This document shows, in pieces, positions 1 through 10,065 of a stretch of 64,000 bases of DNA. This stretch comes from Durusdinium trenchii (lineage: Eukaryota > Sar > Dinophyceae > Suessiales > Symbiodiniaceae). The first letter of the stretch is position 1, and every line of letters starts with the position of its first letter. Where the stretch lies: contig CAXAMN010029028.1 in assembly GCA_963970005.1 (NCBI GenBank), forward strand, positions 208,584-272,583. The letters are read 5' to 3'. The notes beneath the pieces are model-generated. The model made no database searches. It saw only the letters and a program-made list of their open reading frames with translations, and had not been told where the DNA came from. The position numbers were made by a program, and so were the translations under genes.

Positions 1-1267
1 CAACATTTTGAATGGCACCTTGGTTATGCCAAGCCAAGTGTTTGTTCACCGTGCATGTCAAAAGAATGTCATTCAATTTAGGTGTGTCGCATGTACCCGT
101 CTTAGGTTAGAGGCCATCGCTAGTAGGTTGGAGGTCGCTTTCAGGTTGGGAGGCTATCGCTAACTCAGGAAAGTGCCAAGTGATGCTTGGCCGGTTCATT
201 TTGGGGTTGGTTGGAGCGCTGACATTGCTGGACGATTTCAGCTTCTGTTTCTTGATCACGAAGATTCGGTCGGAGGTCGGTCACAGTGCAATCAACTGGA
301 GGCCATTACTACAGTCAGAAGCTACTAAGGTTGGAGGCCATTCCTATTAGGTTCCTTTTGCTATTAGGATTCTGCTGAAGCAAGGTGCCTTTGCGATAGG
401 TGTGTAGTGGTTTTGTTCGTTGGCGTTCGGATGCGCTGTTTCGTTCGAGGTCATTGCAGCATTTCAAGCGGCGAGCTCTAGGACCATTCGCCACCCTTTT
501 GCACAATCTATCCAGGCGAGATGGCCCATGCGTGTTCTCCACCATAGAACCTGAAGTTGAACATGTTTGAGTGCTGGCCTTTACTGTGTCTTAAAAACTT
601 AAGTATGGAAACATGCGGTTTTTATGTTTATGATGTTCTTTTACTAGTTTTTTCTTGACTACTTGAGCCTGACGTGGCTCAGGTCTGACCTACCCCGCTG
701 CATTTCGCTGGCCCGACACCAAGTTGGAATCAGCGCATTCCGGACACAAACCAACGTGAGCAAGGCATTGTTGGTCTGTAGGAAAAGGCGATCAACAACT
801 GGAAAAAGAAAAGATTTCGGTTTTAAGAAGATAACGAGTTAGGTACAAGAAAGAAACGATATTTTAAGAAACCGTTTTGTTAGCAGTACAGGCCTCGACC
901 GGTCCAAAGACAGAAAGCAAAGAAAAAAGGACATATCGTACAGTGGCAGCGTCGCTACTAGTAGCAAGGACGCTACCAGGGGCTCGCAAGGACGCTACGT
1001 TCGAGGCTCCTGGCCTTACTAGGAGCAAACTAGGAGCAAAGGGCATCGCTACTAGGAACAGAAAAAGAGAAGGTCTAAATGACAAAAGGAAAGGGGAGTC
1101 TTCAGAGCAAAAGGCCATGCATGGATTGCGTTGCATTTGATTTCATGCAGCATCTTGCAGCTCGCTACTAGGTTGGAGGCCATCGCTACTAGAAACAAAG
1201 GAAAAAAGAAAAGAACTTATCTAGTTTGCTATTAGGTCGGAGGCCAACGCTAGTAGGTTGCAGGTCT
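1..1267. other. Non-coding flank with scattered family A units
   Basis: I see no convincing gene here. Family A words (GGTTGGAGGCCATCGCTA and variants) occur near 110-170, 330, 1165-1190 and 1235-1260, and family B words (GCTACTAGG/GAGCAAGG) near 955-1050. The first 70 bases resemble 29870-29930 (TTGGYTATGCCAAGC followed by a TGTTTGTT..CATGTC string), so this is probably another degraded dispersed repeat. Short ORFs on either strand here lack coding character and run through repeat words. Confidence 0.6.
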
Positions 1268-1272
1268 AATAT

Positions 1273-1421
1273 TGAAGAAGCGAACTTGTTCGATCGGCAT
1301 TGATCCGGACTGAGAGAGCGTCGTGTTTACCCGATGGCATTTAGGCGCCTCAAGCCTTAGGTTACGCATCCGCCTCGGTGGAAAACGGCTGACGGCAGCG
1401 ACTGCTCGCTGCTTTGTTTCA
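1273..1421 (+). repeat. 5' LTR of the Copia element (149 bp)
   Basis: Begins TGAAGAAGCGAAC and ends TTTGTTTCA, identical to 10035-10183. At 149 bp it is shorter than most Copia LTRs, so the promoter and polyadenylation signals must be very compact; I see no TATA box or AATAAA in it. The following TGG at 1423 starts the expected primer-binding site. Confidence 0.95.
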
Positions 1422-1422
1422 G

Positions 1423-1436
1423 TGGCACCGGAGCTA
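1423..1436 (+). promoter_or_regulatory. Candidate primer-binding site for minus-strand DNA synthesis
   Basis: TGGCACCGGAGCTA starts one base after the 5' LTR. A PBS complementary to a tRNA 3' end starts TGG, and the layout matches the Copia-type TGGTATCAGAGC site used with initiator tRNA-Met in plants. Which tRNA would pair here is unknown without the host tRNA set. Confidence 0.6.
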
Positions 1437-1743
1437 TCTGGTTGGTTGGGGCCTGTTGTTTTGCGCTGCTCTCCGCTTCGCTTTGCTTGGTTGGTCTTTT
1501 GCACGGACAAGGCCTTTGTTCTTGAGTTTGTGCCGGGTGCACCAGGCGGTTCACTCGGTGACGGTCGGGGACAGGGCGAATAAGTTCTTCCTGGGTTCTT
1601 TGGCCCCTTGATCCTTTTGATAGGCACGCGCCTTGTTCGATAGGTTCGAGGAAAAGGAGTTCGAGAAGAGGAATTTGACTTTTTGCTGAAGCTTTCACCT
1701 GTTTCATCGCCTTCCTGAGGAAGGCGTCTTCTTTTGAGGCACC

Positions 1744-4700
1744 ATGTCGGATGAGAAGGACGCGAATGGAGGTGCTTGGAGTCGCGTCCCTACCTGGGAC
1801 GGAAGTCCTCAAACATGGAGGACGTTTCGTCGAGAGATGTCATGGTGGTTGGCTGGGCTCGATATCCAGTCGACCAAGAAATACAATTTGGCCGCAAGAT
1901 GGTTGCTTCGCCAAAGCGGCATGGTGAAGCAGAGAGGAGAAGAATTTGATCCAAGCGAATTGGAGTACCAGAAAGAGGTCAAGTTGCCGGATCCCACTAC
2001 CGGCGACGATGTGGTGGTGACACCTGAGGACCCGCTCAGTGGCATCAACAAGCTTTTGGCTGCGCTAGAATCGATGACCGGGAGGACATCCCTAGACAAG
2101 AGAGGTGAATTGAGGAATGTCTTCTACCTGGAGCTCAAGCGTCGATCCGGCGAACGGATCTCTGAGTTCGCTACTCGGTTCAGGTCCTTGGTTTCTGAAC
2201 TTCGAGCTGAAGGTGTGGTCATAGCAGATGGCGAGTTGGGTTGGTGGTTCAAGCATAAGTTGGGTTTGGATGCCATCCGCACCCAGCTCCTTGAGACGGC
2301 ACTTGGTGGAGCTGAAGATTACCCAACAATAGAACGTGAAGTTCTGAGGCTTTTCAAGGACTTGCATGTTGCTGACCCGCTTCACCGGAGGTCAGATGGA
2401 GAACGAGCTCCCTTGCTTCAGAAGTTTCTCAACCAGCAAGGTCCGTCGTCAAGCCGCCCTTCGTCGTACGCCCCCTCTATGGCCAGTTCTGCACCTAGGT
2501 CCTTCAGGTCAGGTTCGTCGACAACCTCGTCAAGTCGGTTTACCTCGTACCGTCGACCTGCTCCGGCCAAACAGGCCATGGTGTCGGAGGTGGATGATGA
2601 GAATGACGAGCTCCCTCATGAGCAAGAAGAGGATGAACCTGAAGGTCAGTCCCTGGAGGAAGTCCTCCAAACCGAGGCTGAGGTGTTGGCGGCCGAGTTG
2701 GAGGAGGCCGCAGCCAGCGGTCTTGACCAAGAGACCCTTCAAGAAGTTGAAGATAGTGTTGAAGCCGCTGCTGAGGCCTTTTTGACCATGAAAGAGGCCA
2801 GGTCCAAGTTGCAAGAAGTTCGACGTGATCGTGGATATGGCAAGCCATCGCCTTCCAGCACTTCCAACGCCGGCAAGGTGAACTTGAAAAAGCAGTCGGA
2901 CAAACACCCGTGTTTCGATTGCGGGCTTCCTGGACACTGGGCTGGAGATCCTGAATGTCAAAAGCCAGGTCAGCAGCTTGGGAGGAAGAAGTCAAAGTCT
3001 CCCCAGAAGCAAGTCAAGGTGACCGAAGCGCTGAACACTGAACATGGTGCTCCAGCTTCGGATGATGGTCATGAAGTCTTGATGACTTTTCGAGACGCGA
3101 AGCCTCTTGCAGAAGGTTTCGAGATGGCCTTGGACATGTCTCACAAGCCCAAAGAGGTCAACGCCTTCAGCGTGCTCTCGACCGACAAAAGGCTGGTTGG
3201 TGCTTTGGACAGTGCTTGCAATAGAACATGTACCGGGCCGGAATGGTTGTCAAGCTTTTTGAAACGACTTCGTGCAACTGCCCCCAAAGAAGTGATCGAC
3301 CTCGTGAAGGTTGAAGATGAGAAAGAGACATTTCGTTTTGGCAACGGTGGAACCCAGATCAGCACCCAGCGCTGGCGGCTTCCGACGGTGATTGGAGGGG
3401 TCACTTTGTGTTTTTGGACATCGGCGGTTCAGGTTCCTTCACTTGGACTCCTCTTGGGCCGGGACTTTTTGGAAGCGGTTGGGGCGGTGATGAGTTTTTC
3501 ACGAAGGGTTCTGCACTGTGAGTTGCTCGATGGCAAGCCCATTCATCTGAACCAGCTGGCTGCAGGCCATTACTGCCTTGGACTCCTTCCTGGTCAATGG
3601 GCAGGTCTGGAACCTCAGAGATGGAGAAGGTTGGGTTTGGATGGAGTCATTGAACTTCAGTTGAGCACTCCGCAGTGGTTGCAGAAACGGCTGAAACGTG
3701 GTTCAACTTCGTTTTTGAAGGCAGAGCATGATGGTCATGATCATTTTTTGACTGAGAATAGCATGAGAGTGGGTCATCTTGTTTGCTCCGTTTTGTCAAG
3801 CTCCCCTTCTTTGGCTCCTTCGGTTCAAGCGCCTATGTCTCGTTCCTCGGAACGAGTTGTGACACGGACAACATCTCCTACACGAAGGTCGAGCACTACG
3901 ACGAAGGAGCATGCCAGTGAGCGAAGCCTTCAGCCAAATCGATCTGAGATGGCGGCGGATGATTCTCCGCATGCGAGAAAGGTTTCAATGGTCAGCCAAA
4001 GGCGTCCTGCTCTGGCTATTGCCAAGATCCTCTTTGCGCTATCTGCCTTTGCCATACCCAGCTACCTCAACGCTGGACAAGTGGGAAGCTCAGTGCCGTG
4101 TGCAAGTGATGGAAGGAGTTGTATCAAAGCGGCATACGGCCAAAGCTCAAAACAGCTTCACCTACGAGAACCTTGGCGACTGCATTCACCTGAGGAACCG
4201 GATGGGATTGGACACAGCCTTTTGCGAGGATCCGGTGTTGCAGGGCTTCAAATTGGCCAAATCGGCCAAAGGTCTCTCTCAAAGGGTGAAGTCGGCCGCT
4301 CTGGCCGAGGCAAAGCAGAAAGCTCAGGAGGCAGAACATCGGGGAGAACAAGACGAACTTGCTCGAGCCTTGATTGGGCCTCGCGGCGGACTCCCTACCT
4401 TGAGAAAGGATCTGATCAGGTTGGCGGCACTGCTGAACGTCGAGATCCAGCCCACCGACAATGTCGAACAGATCAAGGAGAAGGTGAAACCCATGGTGGC
4501 CTTACTCAAGGAGACAAAGACTGCGGCAAAGGCCAAACCTCAAGGCAAGACAGAGAAAAGGTCTCTCGTTCCGCAAGGAGCGACAAGCAGCGGGTCGTCC
4601 TCCAGACCTCCTCCGGCGACAGTCCCATGGTCGCAGGTGCAAGAGATGCAAGGCAAGTTCCAGTCCGCGCTGGACAATATGGCTTTGGAGCTTCAAGAAC

Positions 4701-7700
4701 TTCGCGCCGGTCGCATTCCTCAACAGCCGGTCGACCTGACAAGCCTGATGACAGAGCCCAGTTTGATGACCGACGAGGACATGATGCACATGAGGAACCC
4801 CATGGGATACGGTCTAAGTCAGGGCCGAGATGTGAGCATGGAGGAGGCTTACCGGACCGATCCGGAGTTTCGCCAAGAGGTGAACATGAGCTTGGAACAA
4901 GATTGGGAGGCCAAACTGGCAGCACACTACGGGGAGGATTACTACCTCTTGACTCAGGAAGAGATGGAAGCGGCTCTGGATCCCTGAACCGCTATGTGAT
5001 CCACCAACAGCTCAAAAAGGGCCAAGCTCAGCTGATTGCTCAGGCTTGGAATCAACATGAACAAGATCGCCGTCGTGTGTCCCAAGCTCCCAAGAAGATC
5101 AAAGAGTTGCTTGAGACTGAGTACTATGAGGAGATGAAGAGCTTTCTTGACGACGAGATCTTTGTCCAACCGATTGACTTGAACTTCAAGGTCAATGAGA
5201 CCCTAATGAACGACAAAGTGTCTTCGAATGACCAGCCCCTTGTGACCGAGATTTACACGAGTGCGAGAAACGTGACGCAGGAAGCAAAACGTCGTGGTCA
5301 CAAAGTTGGGACATCTATGAGCTTGGACAATGGTTGGAATTTCCTGCTTCGTCGTCATCGAGAAGCTGCCATTGAAAAGGTGAAGACGGAGAAACCCTTT
5401 TGTGTGGTACTGGCGTTTCCGTGTGGGCCCTTCAGTCCACTCCAGTTCCTGAACAAGAAGGGACACCGCTCCTGGCCTGCTCGTCTTCATGCAGGCCGCA
5501 TTCTGATGAAATTTGCCTTGGAGATCGCCCGCATTCAAATGAGCGAAGGACGACACTGCATCCTCGAGAACCCTAAGCCATCCTTGGCTTGGAGTGAACC
5601 TGAAATGAAGAGGTTTTTGGAGGAGGAAAATGTTTTTCCAGCTGTCTTTGATCAGTGCCGTTTTGGCCTTCGGAGTGTCTCAGGAGACCTGCGTAAGAAG
5701 CCGACCCAGGTGGTGAGTTCTTCTTCGTGCGTTACAAGTATGCTGGATGGGGTGTGTTGCATGCGTGACCATTCCCACATGCCGGTTCTTGGAGGTTCGA
5801 GAATCACAGCTCCTGCTGGACTGTATCCTCGGGCCTTGGCTCGCACTTTGGTTCGCGGACTGGAAGCCCAGTTCGAGAAGGACTTCAAGCCCTGTGAAGT
5901 TTTGGTTGCAGGTGTCCATGAGGACGATGGAGACCAAGTGGTCGCTGTTCGAGGAGAGATTGAGGACAATGAGGCCTCTGATGAGGAGTTCGCAGTGTCC
6001 CCAGATGAGAAAAAGCTGGTGATCCCTGGCAGTGTGAAGGCGACGATTCGCCGTCTTCATGAAAACACAGGTCATAGAAGCAACACTCGCCTTGCTCGGG
6101 CTCTGACTTTGGCTGGAGCACCTTTGGAGGCGATCGTGGCAGCCAAGAGACATCAGTGTGCAGTCTGTCAAGAGAGGAAGCCCCCAAAAGTGAGACGACC
6201 AGCCTCTTTGCCGACGCCAAAAGATCTAGGTGACCAAGTTCATTTGGATCTGTTAGAGATTGAAGATGCCAGAGAGAAGAAGTACTTCGTGGCCCATTGC
6301 ACCGACTATGCCACGAGGTTCCACGCAGCAGAGATTTTGGCAGACAAGTCAACTAAGGAAGTGATTCGCTTCATGGCAACTCGATGGCTTCCTACTTTTG
6401 GTGCCCCTCGTGTTTTGGTCTGCGATCAAGGCCGTGAATTCATTTCATGGGAAATGGAGGAATGGACCTCATCCATTTCGACCTTGCTGCACCACATAGC
6501 CGTACAAGCCCCATGGCAAAACGGTGTCGCAGAGAAGTCAGGAGGAATCCTGAAAACCTTGATGTCAGCCATTGTGCGTTCGAAGTCAGTGGTGACCAAA
6601 GAGGAGATGGACCTCGCTCTGGCTGAAGCCGTTGCGGCTTACAATGGTGATGTTGATGGTGAGTCAGGGACTTCACCATATCAGGCTGCGCTCGGACGAC
6701 AACCCCGGATGATTGGTGACGTTCTTGGTGGAGTTCAACAGCGTTTGGCAGAACATGGACTCATCGAGTCCAAACCTAGTTTGGCCCGCCAGCTGGCGAT
6801 GAGGGAGGTGGCCAAAGTGGCTATGACTCGACTCCACTTCTCACGTGGAATGAGAAAGGCGGAATTGGCACGATCTCGAGATGCCACCTTTGAGTCTTTG
6901 CCTGAACCTGGAAGCATTTGCTACTTCTACAGGCCCTTGCGGTTCAACACCAAGACCTCGGTGAGTCGCAAGCGTTTGACACTGAAGAGATGGCATGGAC
7001 CTGCTTTGTTAGTGGCTTTGGAGGGCAATTCCAGCGCCTTCTTGTCCTACAAGGGCCAACTCACAAAATGCGCGCTTGAACATGTGCGCAAGGCCAGCTC
7101 CATGGAACAGATCGCAGCCGGGACTTGGCGTGAAGCCATTGAAGAAGCAGTCGAGGCAGCACGTCTCGATGTTCCACTTCCTGGTGCCGGAGAAGTTCAT
7201 TTGTTGCCGGAAGAGGATGGTGTGACAGAAGCTGATGATGAGTTGCGGAATCCTGCAACCCCTGCTTTCCTTCCTTCGTCGTCGGCTGGCATCCCCATAG
7301 AGGAGGGTGCTCCTTTGCGTGGTGAAGACCTGCCGCCTGTGGGTGCTCGTGAATTTCTTCCGATTATTGTTCCAGCGACTCCTCAGATCCCTTCACAAGT
7401 TGGGTCAACAGTGCCTTCGAGACGAACCAGTGATTTTGCCCAGGCCTCACCTTTTTCTGAAGCGGACCAACGCATGAGAGAAAGGAAGACGAGTGCACCT
7501 TTGCTGGGCGCTTCAATTGAAAGAGCTCAAAGGCTTGACCAAAGCCGTGAAGAGAGTGGTGGACAGAAACGACCTGCCGAACAAGATCCAGACTCCCTGA
7601 GAAAAGAAGGTGAAGAGTTTGCCCGTGGGCCTGATAGTGAACAGTTGCAAGTGAGCCGAGTCAACCCTGTTGATCATGAAGTACATGTTCTTTCCAAGGA

Positions 7701-10065
7701 ACAGATCTTGGAGCGTTTAGCTGAACCAAATGTGCATCCTTTGAGGCAAGCTCAACTTGGAGCCTGTTTGGATCGCATGGATCCCTTGGAGAGTGAAGTG
7801 AAAGACCATGGCAGCTGGGGTGGAAGATGGGATCTACCATCTCGTTCTGAATGGCAAGTTCATCAACGGCTAGGAGTTCCTTGGCCTACTGGTGCACCTT
7901 CGACCCAGGAGGTAAACGCTGTTCAAGCCGCGCGCAAAGAGTTCCACTGGCGTTCCATGACCAGTGATGAGAAGATCGCCTTTGCAGAAGCCGCCAAGCA
8001 GGCTTGGGCAGTCTGGGAGGAGAACGATGCCATTGAGATCCTGACGCCTGAAGAGTCTGATGAGGTGAGAAAGAGGCTCAAAGCTTACAAAGAAGACAGC
8101 CGCATACTCACTCCGCGGTATGTTTTCACTGATCGCCATGAAAGCTTGCGAACAGCTCAGAACCCTTTGCCGCTCAAAGCCCGTGCCAGAGTGATCGTGC
8201 CAGGATACAAGGATGTGTTCTCCTTCGCGTTGCGCAAAGATGCGCCTACTGGTTCCAGAATCTCCCAACACCTGCTCTTCATCTACACGGCGCACAACTC
8301 CAAAAGACATCCTGAGCCAAAGGATTGCTGGAGATTGATGAGTGCTGATGTGAAGTCTGCCTTCTTGAAGGGCGACGCCTACATGGAGGGGACCAGGGAG
8401 TTGTTTTTGGAAAACGTGAAGGGTGATGATCCAAAGCTTCCTTTTGGCAATCAGTTGGCAAAGATTCGCAAGGGCGTGTTTGGTCTTGCTGATGCGCCAA
8501 GACAATGGTACCTCAAGCTCAACCAGTCGTTTTTGGAGGCCGGTTGGGAGAGAAGTGTCATTGACTATGCTTGTTGGATGCTGTGGTCAGAAGATCCAAA
8601 ACAGCTGGAAGGGATGGTCATATCCCATGTTGATGACCTTTTGCTTGGTGGCAACTCCAAAGCTCAAGAGAGCCTGATGGCAATCGGTGCCAAGCTTGGA
8701 TTCGGAACAGTGGAGTTCGACGACTTCGTCTTCTGTGGAAAACGAATCCGAATGGTGCCCTCTGGAGAGATTGAGTTGTCCATGGCGGAGTACCACAGCA
8801 ATTTGAAGCCAGTGGCAGTTCCGACTTCTCGCAGGGCAATGCCACAAGCAGAATTGAGCGACAGTGAACGTCGCCAACTCAGAGCCATTTTAGGTTCTTT
8901 GCAATGGTTGGTAGCCCAGCTGAGATTCGACCAAGCCTATGCCCTCAGCACACTCCAAGGTGAGAAACCATGTGTGGCCACGTTGACAAAGGCAAACCTC
9001 CTAGTGAAAGAGTTCAAACGGCGGAGCGACTTCAAGCTGGTTTTCCGTGACCTTCCTTTGGAAAAGGCTGGGATCCTTGTGATTTCGGACGCCTCCTTGG
9101 GAAATACCACAAAGTCCGGTGGTGTTGAAGGTCAAGAGAAGTTGTATAGCCAGAGCTCCTACTTCATTTTGGTTTGTGATGAAAACCTTCTTCAAGGACG
9201 AGAAGGGTGGTTCAATGTTTTGGACGCACGAAGTCATCGACTTCCCAGAGTCTGTCGATCGACGTACAGCTCTGAAACCCTTGGTTTGGAGGAGGCAATG
9301 GACGCTGGTGTTTTCTGTCGTGGATGTTTCAGCGTGCTGGCTGGTCTTCCGATGGAGCGGAGAGACGCTCATAAAGTCACGGAGGTGATTCCGATGACGG
9401 CAATTACAGATGCCAAGGACACTTTCGACAGAGGGAACAGTGACACCAACACGTATGGAGCGCAGAAGTCACTCGCCTTCTCAGTAGCCTGGATCAGGGC
9501 TACCCTTGGAGGAGCCAACACCTCACTCAAGTGGACGGCGACAGCCAACATGTGGGTTGACGCAGGTACCAAGGAGATGCCACTGGACCACCTGCACAAA
9601 ATCCTAGATTGTGGACGATGGAGCTATGTGTTTAATGCCAACTACGTGAAACAGCCCAAGAAGAAGAAGATCACTGATGCTGCAGTGAAAGGGCCGTTGC
9701 CTGGTGTGCCCCTGGAAGGCAAAATGCCAATTCTCCCGTTCCTGCTGAATGTTTGTAGGAATCCCGGGTGGCATCAGAAATCGGGTTTGGTAGTTCACGT
9801 CGCTTATGGAGCGAAATCCTTTCGAGTTCCCGATGCTAGGTACAGTGTTTGGCGTTTTCCCCTCCGAAGTACATATGGAAGATTTGACCTTGAAGATGGT
9901 CGCTCGGAGTGGAGGGTTTTGGAGTCGAAAGAGGATTTGACTCTACTCGGAAAGAAGCAGGAGCTTCTTGGTTGCGTGGCAGATTGTTTGGTGAGCGTTT
10001 TCCAGTCTCGGATCAAGAAAGAAAAGACATCTACTGAAGAAGCGAACTTGTTCGATCGGCATTGA
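1744..10065 (+). CDS. Copia gag-pol polyprotein with embedded MTase-like domain
   Basis: 2773 residues from the ATG at 1744. Order by residue: gag ~1-330, then an acidic linker; zinc knuckle ~390-405 (CFDC..GHW......C, with a CX2CX4HX6C spacing that is longer than usual); aspartic protease with ALDSAC at ~487-492 (D489) and LLLGRDFL at ~571; a low-complexity stretch 723-1082; MTase-like domain ~1165-1400 (FPCGPFS with Cys1227; ENP at 1275-1277; GLRSVSGDLRKKPT); integrase with HHCC (H1439, H1444, C1472, C1475) and D1502, D1561, E1597, a DD35E spacing; RT with SADVKSAFLKGD (D2202) and HVDDLLLGG (D2297, D2298); RNase H with D2449, E2511 and D2556. All visible catalytic residues of integrase and RT are present. 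The final codons and the TGA lie inside the 3' LTR. No gag/pol frameshift or stop separates gag from pol, as in many Copia elements. Confidence 0.93.
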   Translation: MSDEKDANGGAWSRVPTWDGSPQTWRTFRREMSWWLAGLDIQSTKKYNLAARWLLRQSGMVKQRGEEFDPSELEYQKEVKLPDPTTGDDVVVTPEDPLSGINKLLAALESMTGRTSLDKRGELRNVFYLELKRRSGERISEFATRFRSLVSELRAEGVVIADGELGWWFKHKLGLDAIRTQLLETALGGAEDYPTIEREVLRLFKDLHVADPLHRRSDGERAPLLQKFLNQQGPSSSRPSSYAPSMASSAPRSFRSGSSTTSSSRFTSYRRPAPAKQAMVSEVDDENDELPHEQEEDEPEGQSLEEVLQTEAEVLAAELEEAAASGLDQETLQEVEDSVEAAAEAFLTMKEARSKLQEVRRDRGYGKPSPSSTSNAGKVNLKKQSDKHPCFDCGLPGHWAGDPECQKPGQQLGRKKSKSPQKQVKVTEALNTEHGAPASDDGHEVLMTFRDAKPLAEGFEMALDMSHKPKEVNAFSVLSTDKRLVGALDSACNRTCTGPEWLSSFLKRLRATAPKEVIDLVKVEDEKETFRFGNGGTQISTQRWRLPTVIGGVTLCFWTSAVQVPSLGLLLGRDFLEAVGAVMSFSRRVLHCELLDGKPIHLNQLAAGHYCLGLLPGQWAGLEPQRWRRLGLDGVIELQLSTPQWLQKRLKRGSTSFLKAEHDGHDHFLTENSMRVGHLVCSVLSSSPSLAPSVQAPMSRSSERVVTRTTSPTRRSSTTTKEHASERSLQPNRSEMAADDSPHARKVSMVSQRRPALAIAKILFALSAFAIPSYLNAGQVGSSVPCASDGRSCIKAAYGQSSKQLHLREPWRLHSPEEPDGIGHSLLRGSGVAGLQIGQIGQRSLSKGEVGRSGRGKAESSGGRTSGRTRRTCSSLDWASRRTPYLEKGSDQVGGTAERRDPAHRQCRTDQGEGETHGGLTQGDKDCGKGQTSRQDREKVSRSARSDKQRVVLQTSSGDSPMVAGARDARQVPVRAGQYGFGASRTSRRSHSSTAGRPDKPDDRAQFDDRRGHDAHEEPHGIRSKSGPRCEHGGGLPDRSGVSPRGEHELGTRLGGQTGSTLRGGLLPLDSGRDGSGSGSLNRYVIHQQLKKGQAQLIAQAWNQHEQDRRRVSQAPKKIKELLETEYYEEMKSFLDDEIFVQPIDLNFKVNETLMNDKVSSNDQPLVTEIYTSARNVTQEAKRRGHKVGTSMSLDNGWNFLLRRHREAAIEKVKTEKPFCVVLAFPCGPFSPLQFLNKKGHRSWPARLHAGRILMKFALEIARIQMSEGRHCILENPKPSLAWSEPEMKRFLEEENVFPAVFDQCRFGLRSVSGDLRKKPTQVVSSSSCVTSMLDGVCCMRDHSHMPVLGGSRITAPAGLYPRALARTLVRGLEAQFEKDFKPCEVLVAGVHEDDGDQVVAVRGEIEDNEASDEEFAVSPDEKKLVIPGSVKATIRRLHENTGHRSNTRLARALTLAGAPLEAIVAAKRHQCAVCQERKPPKVRRPASLPTPKDLGDQVHLDLLEIEDAREKKYFVAHCTDYATRFHAAEILADKSTKEVIRFMATRWLPTFGAPRVLVCDQGREFISWEMEEWTSSISTLLHHIAVQAPWQNGVAEKSGGILKTLMSAIVRSKSVVTKEEMDLALAEAVAAYNGDVDGESGTSPYQAALGRQPRMIGDVLGGVQQRLAEHGLIESKPSLARQLAMREVAKVAMTRLHFSRGMRKAELARSRDATFESLPEPGSICYFYRPLRFNTKTSVSRKRLTLKRWHGPALLVALEGNSSAFLSYKGQLTKCALEHVRKASSMEQIAAGTWREAIEEAVEAARLDVPLPGAGEVHLLPEEDGVTEADDELRNPATPAFLPSSSAGIPIEEGAPLRGEDLPPVGAREFLPIIVPATPQIPSQVGSTVPSRRTSDFAQASPFSEADQRMRERKTSAPLLGASIERAQRLDQSREESGGQKRPAEQDPDSLRKEGEEFARGPDSEQLQVSRVNPVDHEVHVLSKEQILERLAEPNVHPLRQAQLGACLDRMDPLESEVKDHGSWGGRWDLPSRSEWQVHQRLGVPWPTGAPSTQEVNAVQAARKEFHWRSMTSDEKIAFAEAAKQAWAVWEENDAIEILTPEESDEVRKRLKAYKEDSRILTPRYVFTDRHESLRTAQNPLPLKARARVIVPGYKDVFSFALRKDAPTGSRISQHLLFIYTAHNSKRHPEPKDCWRLMSADVKSAFLKGDAYMEGTRELFLENVKGDDPKLPFGNQLAKIRKGVFGLADAPRQWYLKLNQSFLEAGWERSVIDYACWMLWSEDPKQLEGMVISHVDDLLLGGNSKAQESLMAIGAKLGFGTVEFDDFVFCGKRIRMVPSGEIELSMAEYHSNLKPVAVPTSRRAMPQAELSDSERRQLRAILGSLQWLVAQLRFDQAYALSTLQGEKPCVATLTKANLLVKEFKRRSDFKLVFRDLPLEKAGILVISDASLGNTTKSGGVEGQEKLYSQSSYFILVCDENLLQGREGWFNVLDARSHRLPRVCRSTYSSETLGLEEAMDAGVFCRGCFSVLAGLPMERRDAHKVTEVIPMTAITDAKDTFDRGNSDTNTYGAQKSLAFSVAWIRATLGGANTSLKWTATANMWVDAGTKEMPLDHLHKILDCGRWSYVFNANYVKQPKKKKITDAAVKGPLPGVPLEGKMPILPFLLNVCRNPGWHQKSGLVVHVAYGAKSFRVPDARYSVWRFPLRSTYGRFDLEDGRSEWRVLESKEDLTLLGKKQELLGCVADCLVSVFQSRIKKEKTSTEEANLFDRH
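3911..4987 (+). CDS. Overprinted ORF (358 codons) inside gag-pol, +1 frame
   Basis: A second frame, starting at ATG 3911 and ending TGA 4985-4987, is open across the polyprotein's residues ~723-1082. From about 4140 it reads like an ordinary protein: DTAFCEDPVLQGFKLAKSAK, GGLPTLRKDLIRLAALLNVE, then a helical VQEMQGKFQSALDNMALELQ segment and an acidic end. The polyprotein frame over the same bases is rich in R, G, S and T and looks like shifted translation, yet has no stop for about 350 codons. The LPTLRKDL...VEQIKEKV part resembles a SAP-type helix-loop-helix, a weak match. Expression could need frameshifting into and out of this frame, or internal initiation. The alternative, two compensating indels, would not by itself explain the absence of stops. 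Confidence 0.6.
   Translation: MPVSEAFSQIDLRWRRMILRMRERFQWSAKGVLLWLLPRSSLRYLPLPYPATSTLDKWEAQCRVQVMEGVVSKRHTAKAQNSFTYENLGDCIHLRNRMGLDTAFCEDPVLQGFKLAKSAKGLSQRVKSAALAEAKQKAQEAEHRGEQDELARALIGPRGGLPTLRKDLIRLAALLNVEIQPTDNVEQIKEKVKPMVALLKETKTAAKAKPQGKTEKRSLVPQGATSSGSSSRPPPATVPWSQVQEMQGKFQSALDNMALELQELRAGRIPQQPVDLTSLMTEPSLMTDEDMMHMRNPMGYGLSQGRDVSMEEAYRTDPEFRQEVNMSLEQDWEAKLAAHYGEDYYLLTQEEMEAALDP
10015..10027 (+). promoter_or_regulatory. Candidate polypurine tract
   Basis: A 13-base purine run (AAGAAAGAAAAGA) ends 7 bases before the 3' LTR at 10035, where a plus-strand primer tract is expected. It lies within the coding sequence, so its composition is also constrained by the Lys/Glu codons of the polyprotein tail. 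Confidence 0.45.

Noticed and set aside
663-684. CTTGAGCC...TGGCT string resembling an inverted dinoflagellate spliced-leader relic
   Set aside because: Only the outer words match; the central AAAA is replaced by TGACG, and GAGCC/GGCTC pair as a simple hairpin. Not enough to call a relic, and I found no better match elsewhere.
864-1140. Overlapping ~90-codon ORFs on both strands
   Set aside because: Both run through family B words and have no protein-like region outside them.
5652-6352. Antisense ORFs over the Copia integrase region
   Set aside because: Shadows of the polyprotein frame with biased composition.
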